Below, piece after piece: positions 5,735-10,682 of a DNA stretch of 10,682 nt; the first letter of the stretch is position 1, and every line of letters starts with the position of its first letter. The stretch covers positions 652 to 11,333 of the forward strand of contig JAHFFL010000017.1 in the NCBI GenBank assembly GCA_023247955.1. Direction: 5' to 3'. Below the pieces are notes generated by a model. That model was not told the DNA's origin and did no database searches. It saw nothing but the letters and a program-made list of their open reading frames with translations. A program made the position numbers and the translations under genes. The stretch is from Candidatus Omnitrophota bacterium (lineage in GTDB: Bacteria > Omnitrophota > Gorgyraeia > 2-02-FULL-51-18).

Positions 5735-7527
5735 TCGATCTTAAGCGCCGCAAGAAACGCCTCCTGGGGGATCTCCACCTTTCCGAATTGCTTCATGCGT
5801 CTTTTACCCTCCTTTTGTTTTTCCCAAAGTTTGCGCTTGCGCGTGATGTCGCCGCCGTAACACTTGCTCGTCACGTTTTTGCCGAGCGGGCGCACGCTTT
5901 CACGCGCGATGATTTTACCACCGATGGCCGCCTGGATCACCACCTCAAAAAGCTGCCTCGGGATAAGCTCCCTCAGCCGCTCGCAGAGCGCGCGGCCCTT
6001 GTGCTGGGCCCGCTCACGGTGGACGATCGAACTGAACGAGTCGCAGATCTCCGAATTGATCAGGATATCGAGCTTCACCAGATCGCTCTCACGGTGGCCC
6101 TTGAACTCATAATCCATCGAGCCGTAACCCTTCGTGAGTGACTTGATGCGGTCGTAAAAATCTACGATGATCTCGGAAAGCGGGAACTCATAAATGATCT
6201 TCACACGCTCATCGCTCAAATACTCGGTGGAGCGGTACGCGCCGCGGCGCTGCTCGCAAAGCTCGAGGATGGCGCCGATATTGGACGTGGGGGTAAGAAT
6301 CGCCGCGTCGACAAAGGGCTCAAGGGTCGCCTCGATCTGGCTGGGATCCGGCATCTTCGAGGGGTTTTCTATCTCGAGGACTTCGCCGTTTATTTTTTTA
6401 ACTTTATAAACGACGCTGGGTGTCGTAATCACGAGGTTTTGGTCGTATTCGCGCTCCAGCCGCTCCTGGATAATCTCCATGTGAAGAAGCCCTAAAAACC
6501 CGCAGCGAAAACCAAAGCCGACAGAGGCCGAGCTCTCCACCTCATAGATAAAAGAGGCGTCGCTGAGCTGCAGTTTTTCCATCGCGTCTTTGAGCCCCTG
6601 GAAATCTTTGGAGTTCACCGGATAGATGCCGGCAAAAACAAGTGGCCTGACTTTTTTGTAGCCCGGAAGCACCGCGGAGGCGGGATTGGAGACATCGGTG
6701 ATCGTATCCCCGTTCTCAACCTCCTTAGCAGAGCGGATATTGCAGGTGATATAACCGACCTCACCGGTGGCCAGCGCCTCACAGGCCAGGGGCTTGGGAG
6801 TCAGCACGCCGACCTCCAGCACTTCAAACTCCTTGCCGCTGCCCATCATCCGTATCTTCATCCCCTTGCGCAGGACGCCGTTGAAAAGCCGCGTGTAAAT
6901 AATAACGCCCTGGTAAATATCGAACGCCGAATCAAAGATCAATGCCTGCAGCGGCGCCGCGGGATCCCCCTCCGGCGGCGGCACTCGCTGGATCACGCGT
7001 TCGAGAATGTCGGAAACGCCGACTCCCATCTTCGCGCTGGCTAGGATGATTTCTGATTCGTCAATTCCCAAGATCCGGTGAATTTGCTTCTTGACCTTTT
7101 CCGGCTCGGCCGTGGCGAGGTCAATTTTATTGACGACCGGGATGATCTCGAGATTGTGCTCTATCGCGAGATAAAGATTCGCGACCGTCTGGGCCTCAAC
7201 GCCCTGCGAGGCGTCCACCAGAAGCAGCGCGCCTTCACAGGCCCTTAAACTCTTTGAGACCTCGTAGGTAAAATCCACGTGACCCGGCGTGTCGATGAGG
7301 TTCAGCGTGTACTCTTCGCCGTCTTTGGCGCGGTAGCGGATCTTGACCGCACTGGCCTTGATCGTGATACCGCGCTCCTGCTCCAAATCCATGTCGTCCA
7401 GAAGCTGGTTGTGAAACGTGCGCTTGTCAATGGCGCCGGTGAATTCAAGAATCCGGTCCGCTAGCGTCGATTTTCCGTGGTCAATATGCGCGATGATTGA
7501 AAAATTTCGGAGATGCTTCTGAATCAT
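5731..7527 (-). CDS. lepA: Elongation factor 4 (LepA), ribosome-associated GTPase
   Basis: Translational GTPase that acts on the ribosome; described as a back-translocase and as a factor in initiation or ribosome biogenesis. It has 598 residues, the standard length. The GTPase motifs are intact: AHIDHGKST (13-21), the switch region QERGITI (50-56), DTPGHVDF (79-86), NKID (133-136) and SAKMG (164-168). The EF-4-specific C-terminal part is present, with [18 protein letters not shown], the [28 protein letters not shown] block and the [11 protein letters not shown] ending. The start is ATG 24 bases after the upstream mutase gene, with only a weak ribosome-binding site. It overlaps lepB by four bases. 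Confidence 0.98.
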   Translation of the reverse strand: MIQKHLRNFSIIAHIDHGKSTLADRILEFTGAIDKRTFHNQLLDDMDLEQERGITIKASAVKIRYRAKDGEEYTLNLIDTPGHVDFTYEVSKSLRACEGALLLVDASQGVEAQTVANLYLAIEHNLEIIPVVNKIDLATAEPEKVKKQIHRILGIDESEIILASAKMGVGVSDILERVIQRVPPPEGDPAAPLQALIFDSAFDIYQGVIIYTRLFNGVLRKGMKIRMMGSGKEFEVLEVGVLTPKPLACEALATGEVGYITCNIRSAKEVENGDTITDVSNPASAVLPGYKKVRPLVFAGIYPVNSKDFQGLKDAMEKLQLSDASFIYEVESSASVGFGFRCGFLGLLHMEIIQERLEREYDQNLVITTPSVVYKVKKINGEVLEIENPSKMPDPSQIEATLEPFVDAAILTPTSNIGAILELCEQRRGAYRSTEYLSDERVKIIYEFPLSEIIVDFYDRIKSLTKGYGSMDYEFKGHRESDLVKLDILINSEICDSFSSIVHRERAQHKGRALCERLRELIPRQLFEVVIQAAIGGKIIARESVRPLGKNVTSKCYGGDITRKRKLWEKQKEGKRRMKQFGKVEIPQEAFLAALKIE

Positions 7528-7551
7528 GAGATAAACGCCGGGGCCTGGAGA

Positions 7552-8967
7552 CTACAGATTAAAAGCAAGTTCTTTGCCTTGGGAAACCAGCCCCTCGGCC
7601 AATGATTTAGAGGTAGCCTCGGAGTAGATGCGCAAAATGGGTTCCGTGCCGGAGAGCCGGAACAAGAGCCAGCTATCGTCCTCCAGGACAAATTTCATCC
7701 CGTCCTGGCTTTTGACTTCCTTGACCTTTTGCTCATGCAGGCGCGCCGGAGGGTGCGAGGACAAAAACTGAAAAAGCTTGGGCTTGAGCTCGCTCGGGTA
7801 GTTGATATCGCAGCGAATATAATAAAGTTTGCCGAATTCCCTTTCCACGCGCCCAAGGATCTCCTCAAAACTTTGTTTTCGCATCGCCATCATCTCCATC
7901 AAAAGAAGCGCCGAGAGCATGCCGTCGCGCTCATAGAGATAATTTTGAAATCCGATGCCGCCGGACTCTTCGCCGCCGATCAGCACGTTCTCGCGGCGCA
8001 TGATCTCGCAGACATACTTGAACCCGACCGGCGTCTCATGCACCTTGAGGCCGAGTTTGCGCGCCACCTTATAAATCAACGCGGTATTGGAAACGGTGGT
8101 GACTACGCTGCCGCCGCGCTTCAAGTCCTCGACAAAATGGATCAGGATAAGCGACAGGATAATTCCGGGGGAAATGAATTCCCCCCCGGGCCGTACCGCC
8201 CCGACCCTGTCCGCGTCGCCGTCCGTCACCACGCCCAGATCAAACCCGCCCTTTTTCATGAGTTCTATCGAAGGCCCGAGATTCTGAGGAATAGGTTCGG
8301 GCGCCAAGCCGCCGAAAGCAATGTCGCGGTTGGAACGTATCGTCGTGACCTGGATGCGGCCGCCGGCCAGAAGTCGCTCGATATGGCTGTCGGCCACTCC
8401 ATGCATTGAATCCACGAGAATCCGGTAAGGGGATTGGCGAATTTCCTCAAGCCGGATATAATTTTTAAGAAACTTAAGATAGGCCTCGTTGAAATTTTCG
8501 ATGCGGGGTGCGCCGGCGCCGAACGGTTTTTTGGCCACCGGATTTTTTCCGAGGAAGTCTTCAACAGCGTTTGTCACTTGCTTATCCGCTGAACTTCCGA
8601 AATTGGTTTTTACTTTAATGCCGTTATACCCAGGCGGATTATGGCTGGCGGTGATTACAATGCCGGCGTCGTATTTTTGGTCCACGATCTTGAAACTGAC
8701 GGCCGGTGTCGGGCAGGCCTCTTTGGCCAGCAACGCCTCGATGCGGTTGCCGATGAGAATCTCCGTAAAAAGCCGCGCAAAATTTTCGGAATCCTTACGA
8801 AAATCATAACCGACCGCTACCCGCGGCACCCGTTTCGAGCCGTACTCCCGATTCATATAGTCGCTGAACGCCTGCGCTACCAGCGCCACATTTTCGAAAG
8901 TAAATTCCTTGCCCATGATGGCCCGCCAGCCGTCGGTCCCGAATTTTATGTTCACTGAATTACGCAT
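7552..8967 (-). CDS. Phosphoglucomutase/phosphomannomutase family protein
   Basis: Alpha-D-phosphohexomutase that interconverts 1- and 6-phosphosugars for cell-envelope and storage sugar synthesis. It has 471 residues and all four domain signatures: FGTDGWRA (9-16), the phosphoserine loop TASHNPPGYNGIK with S108, the magnesium loop DGDADR (249-254), the sugar-specificity loop GGEESGG (331-337) and the phosphate-binding loop RLSGTEP (437-443). The FGTDGWR start and the GEESGG loop favour phosphoglucomutase/phosphomannomutase over GlmM, which usually has FGTDGIRG. The exact sugar cannot be decided from sequence alone. Its ATG overlaps the rpe stop by eight bases, which places it in the same transcription unit. 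Confidence 0.93.
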   Translation of the reverse strand: MRNSVNIKFGTDGWRAIMGKEFTFENVALVAQAFSDYMNREYGSKRVPRVAVGYDFRKDSENFARLFTEILIGNRIEALLAKEACPTPAVSFKIVDQKYDAGIVITASHNPPGYNGIKVKTNFGSSADKQVTNAVEDFLGKNPVAKKPFGAGAPRIENFNEAYLKFLKNYIRLEEIRQSPYRILVDSMHGVADSHIERLLAGGRIQVTTIRSNRDIAFGGLAPEPIPQNLGPSIELMKKGGFDLGVVTDGDADRVGAVRPGGEFISPGIILSLILIHFVEDLKRGGSVVTTVSNTALIYKVARKLGLKVHETPVGFKYVCEIMRRENVLIGGEESGGIGFQNYLYERDGMLSALLLMEMMAMRKQSFEEILGRVEREFGKLYYIRCDINYPSELKPKLFQFLSSHPPARLHEQKVKEVKSQDGMKFVLEDDSWLLFRLSGTEPILRIYSEATSKSLAEGLVSQGKELAFNL

Positions 8968-9613
8968 AACCCCTCAAATCCTCAATCGCCTGTCTTGCGT
9001 CCGGCTTCCCAAAAATCGCGCTACCGGCCACCAGCACGTTCGCGCCGGCACGCAACGCGTCTTTGGCGGTTTCTTTGTTGATTCCGCCGTCGACCTCGAT
9101 GTCCCTCGAAAAACGCTTGCGAAGTTCCTCGATCTTGGGCAACACCTCCGGCATAAACACCTGACCGCCGAAGCCGGGATTCACCGTCATCAACAGCACC
9201 ATGTCAATTTGGTCTAAAAAGCCCTCGAGCTGGCGCAGGGGGCTGGCGGGCTTCAAGGAAACGCCGCAACCAACCCCCTGCGATCGTATTCCCTCGATCA
9301 CTCTCCCCAGGTGTCCCTCACAGGCCTCCGCGTGAACCGTGAGATGATTCGCGCCGGCCGCGGCAAAATCCTTGAGGTATTTTTCGGGGGCCTCGATCAT
9401 CAGATGGACGTCGAGCGGCAAGGTGGTGACCTTACGGATTGAGCGGATCACCGCGGGACCCACCGTCAGGTTCGGCACAAAATGGCCATCCATGACGTCG
9501 ATATGCAGCATCTCGCAGCCGGCCTTTTCCACTTTTTTGACCTCATCGGCCAAATGAGCAAAATCAGCCGCCAAAAGAGACGGGGCGATCTTTATCTGTC
9601 GTTGTGAATGCAT
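8960..9613 (-). CDS. rpe: Ribulose-phosphate 3-epimerase
   Basis: Interconverts ribulose-5-phosphate and xylulose-5-phosphate in the pentose phosphate pathway. It has 217 residues, full length for this TIM-barrel enzyme. The N-terminal IAPSLLAADFAHL, HIDVMDGHFVPN, LDVHLMIEAPEKY, MTVNPGFGGQVF and EVDGGI motifs are all present. The metal ligands H37, D39, H70 and D175 are intact. The ATG has no Shine-Dalgarno sequence, and a possible promoter -10 lies only nine bases upstream, so the message may be almost leaderless. It is the first gene of the run rpe - mutase - lepA - lepB - pgsA - plsY. Confidence 0.97.
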   Translation of the reverse strand: MHSQRQIKIAPSLLAADFAHLADEVKKVEKAGCEMLHIDVMDGHFVPNLTVGPAVIRSIRKVTTLPLDVHLMIEAPEKYLKDFAAAGANHLTVHAEACEGHLGRVIEGIRSQGVGCGVSLKPASPLRQLEGFLDQIDMVLLMTVNPGFGGQVFMPEVLPKIEELRKRFSRDIEVDGGINKETAKDALRAGANVLVAGSAIFGKPDARQAIEDLRGYA

Positions 9614-9622
9614 TAGAGGGAC

Positions 9623-9651
9623 AATATATCAAAAGACAAGCCAAATGTCTT
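9623..9651 (-). promoter_or_regulatory. Probable promoter of the rpe-plsY run
   Basis: On the minus strand AAGACA (four of six to the -35 consensus), a 17-base spacer and TATATT (five of six), with TGA before it as an extended -10. The -10 ends nine bases before the rpe ATG, so the leader would be only a few bases. This is the only sizeable gap upstream of the six-gene run. The -35 lies inside the inverted repeat 9633-9651. Confidence 0.5.
9633..9651 (-). terminator. Inverted repeat after the M16 gene: weak terminator or operator
   Basis: AAGACA and TGTCTT are perfect six-base arms with a seven-base loop, starting three bases after the M16 stop codon. On the minus strand the stem runs into TTTTGATAT, a short T-run. 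This could act as a weak intrinsic terminator for the M16 gene. Because it overlaps the putative rpe -35 it could also bind a regulator. Confidence 0.35.
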
Positions 9652-9653
9652 GT

Positions 9654-10682
9654 TTAAGCGCTTGGGAATTGAAGCAGGGTGCGCAAATGGTCTTCTTTGG
9701 ATTTCTCTAAAGGCCCGGCGACAGCCAGATTGAGCAAGCGACTCTTGAAAAGGTCCCGCGCCACACGCTTCAAGTCCTCCGCGCGCACCTTCGCCACCCG
9801 CTTGATCACTTCGGAGGGCGCCTTGGTACTGCCCAACGTCACAATCTGATCGCCCACCCAAAGCATGTGATTCATGCTGTTTTCAAGACCAAGCTCGAGC
9901 TGGCCAAGGTAAAATTCCTTGGCCCGCTTCAGCTCCTCGTCGCCTACATCTTTTCGCGTGACGCCGTCGAGCACGGACAAAATCACGCGCAGAGCTTCTT
10001 CGAAATGCTTGTTGTCAACACCGGCCGCGACGACAAACGCCCCAGTCTCGTGAAAACGGCGAACAAAGGACCCCACGTCATACGCGAGCCCCCTTTCCTC
10101 TCGGACTTCATTGAACAAGCGCGAGGACATGTTGCCACCGAGAATAACGCTCAAAATATCCAGCGTGTATTCGTCCGGGTGTTCTTTGGGATACGCGTGA
10201 AGCCCCAGTGCCAGGTGGGTTTGCTCGGTCTTTTTCGGAAAAATTAAAAGCCGGGGACTCACCTGGGCCTTTTTGAACAAATACAACCTCTTTGAAATAG
10301 GATTGCCCGCGTGTTTAAAACGCGATCTTACCGCCCGGGCAAGCGTCCTTCCGTCAATGTCCCCCGCGGCAACCACCGTAAAAACCGAGGGCTGATAATG
10401 CCTGTCCCGGTAGGCCTTGATCTGCTCGGGCGTCATCGCGCCGACGGTTTCCACCGTTCCGGCCAGTGGCCGGCCCAACGCATGATTCGGCCAAAGAAGC
10501 TCTGCCAGAAGCTCGTCGACAAACTGCGACGGCTGATCCTGCGTCATTTTAATTTCTTCCATGATCACCGTGCGTTCTTTTTTAATATCTTCCGCTTTCA
10601 AGGACGCGTTTAGGACCATGTCCGCCAAGACATCAAACGCCCGCTCAAAATGCCGGCTGGCGATCTTTGCGAGAAAACAGGT
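9654..10682 (-). CDS. M16-family zinc peptidase-like protein, C-terminal part (cut by window edge)
   Basis: The frame stays open to the window edge, so the start lies beyond base 10682; about 342 residues are visible. The first visible residues, TCFLAKIASRHFERAFDVLADMVLN, followed by KKERTVIMEEIKMTQDQP, are typical of the first M16 domain just after the metal-binding helix. Later come LAGTVETVGAMTPEQIKAYRDRHYQPS, VVAAGDID, and GGNMSSRLFNEVREERGLAYDVGS, the conserved R/Y region of the second domain. Total size would suit a bacterial M16B protease of about 420 residues. The HxxEH zinc motif is outside the window, so whether it is active or an inactive partner subunit cannot be told. The C-terminal LLNLAVAGPLEK looks natural and complete. 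Confidence 0.92.
   Translation of the reverse strand, partial: TCFLAKIASRHFERAFDVLADMVLNASLKAEDIKKERTVIMEEIKMTQDQPSQFVDELLAELLWPNHALGRPLAGTVETVGAMTPEQIKAYRDRHYQPSVFTVVAAGDIDGRTLARAVRSRFKHAGNPISKRLYLFKKAQVSPRLLIFPKKTEQTHLALGLHAYPKEHPDEYTLDILSVILGGNMSSRLFNEVREERGLAYDVGSFVRRFHETGAFVVAAGVDNKHFEEALRVILSVLDGVTRKDVGDEELKRAKEFYLGQLELGLENSMNHMLWVGDQIVTLGSTKAPSEVIKRVAKVRAEDLKRVARDLFKSRLLNLAVAGPLEKSKEDHLRTLLQFPSA

Noticed and set aside
7729..8409. A 226-codon open frame on the plus strand
   Set aside because: It is the antisense shadow of the phosphohexomutase, covering its metal-binding and sugar loops. It has no recognisable motif and no convincing independent support.

Overview
This is a bacterial chromosomal segment in which every recognisable gene lies on the minus strand, so the window reads from right to left. 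It holds housekeeping metabolism, lipid synthesis, translation and protein export genes, packed with 4-8 base overlaps or gaps of a few tens of bases. Nothing seen is phage- or plasmid-encoded. Base composition is moderately GC-rich inside genes and AT-rich in the few intergenic gaps. The organism cannot be named from this sequence. PlsY, a short single-anchor signal peptidase I, an HD-GYP protein and the gene order suit a Gram-negative-type lineage; an Omnitrophota-like or related uncultivated group is my guess, at low confidence.

Region by region, in transcription order. (1) 10682-9654: the C-terminal part of an M16 zinc-protease-family protein, cut by the window edge. (2) 9613-4022: a compact six-gene run: rpe (ribulose-5-phosphate epimerase), a phosphoglucomutase/phosphomannomutase, lepA (EF-4), lepB (signal peptidase I), pgsA (phosphatidylglycerophosphate synthase) and plsY (G3P acyltransferase). 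(3) 3959-2854: after an AT-rich gap with a good sigma70-type promoter, a stand-alone HD-GYP protein coupled by an ATGA overlap to a 128-residue protein of unknown function. (4) 2826-1710: a near-consensus promoter placed so that transcription would begin about at the ATG of gpsA (G3P dehydrogenase), followed 13 bases downstream by tRNA-Pro(GGG). (5) 1709-1535: a non-coding stretch with partial copies of the tRNA-Pro 3' end and a large inverted-repeat structure. (6) 1464-1: hom (homoserine dehydrogenase with ACT domain) and the start of thrC (threonine synthase), overlapping by 4 bases.

Functional links: GpsA makes glycerol-3-phosphate, PlsY acylates it, and PgsA uses it again to make phosphatidylglycerophosphate, so three steps of membrane lipid synthesis sit in this window though in two transcription units. 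hom and thrC catalyse steps leading from aspartate semialdehyde to threonine. LepB and LepA pair translation with export, a common arrangement.

The parts least explained by ordinary annotation are the tRNA-derived repeat/structured element at 1541-1686, the HD-GYP plus unknown-protein pair with its hairpin-rich leader, and the shared TGATATAYT promoter motif that leaves gpsA and rpe with almost no 5' untranslated region.
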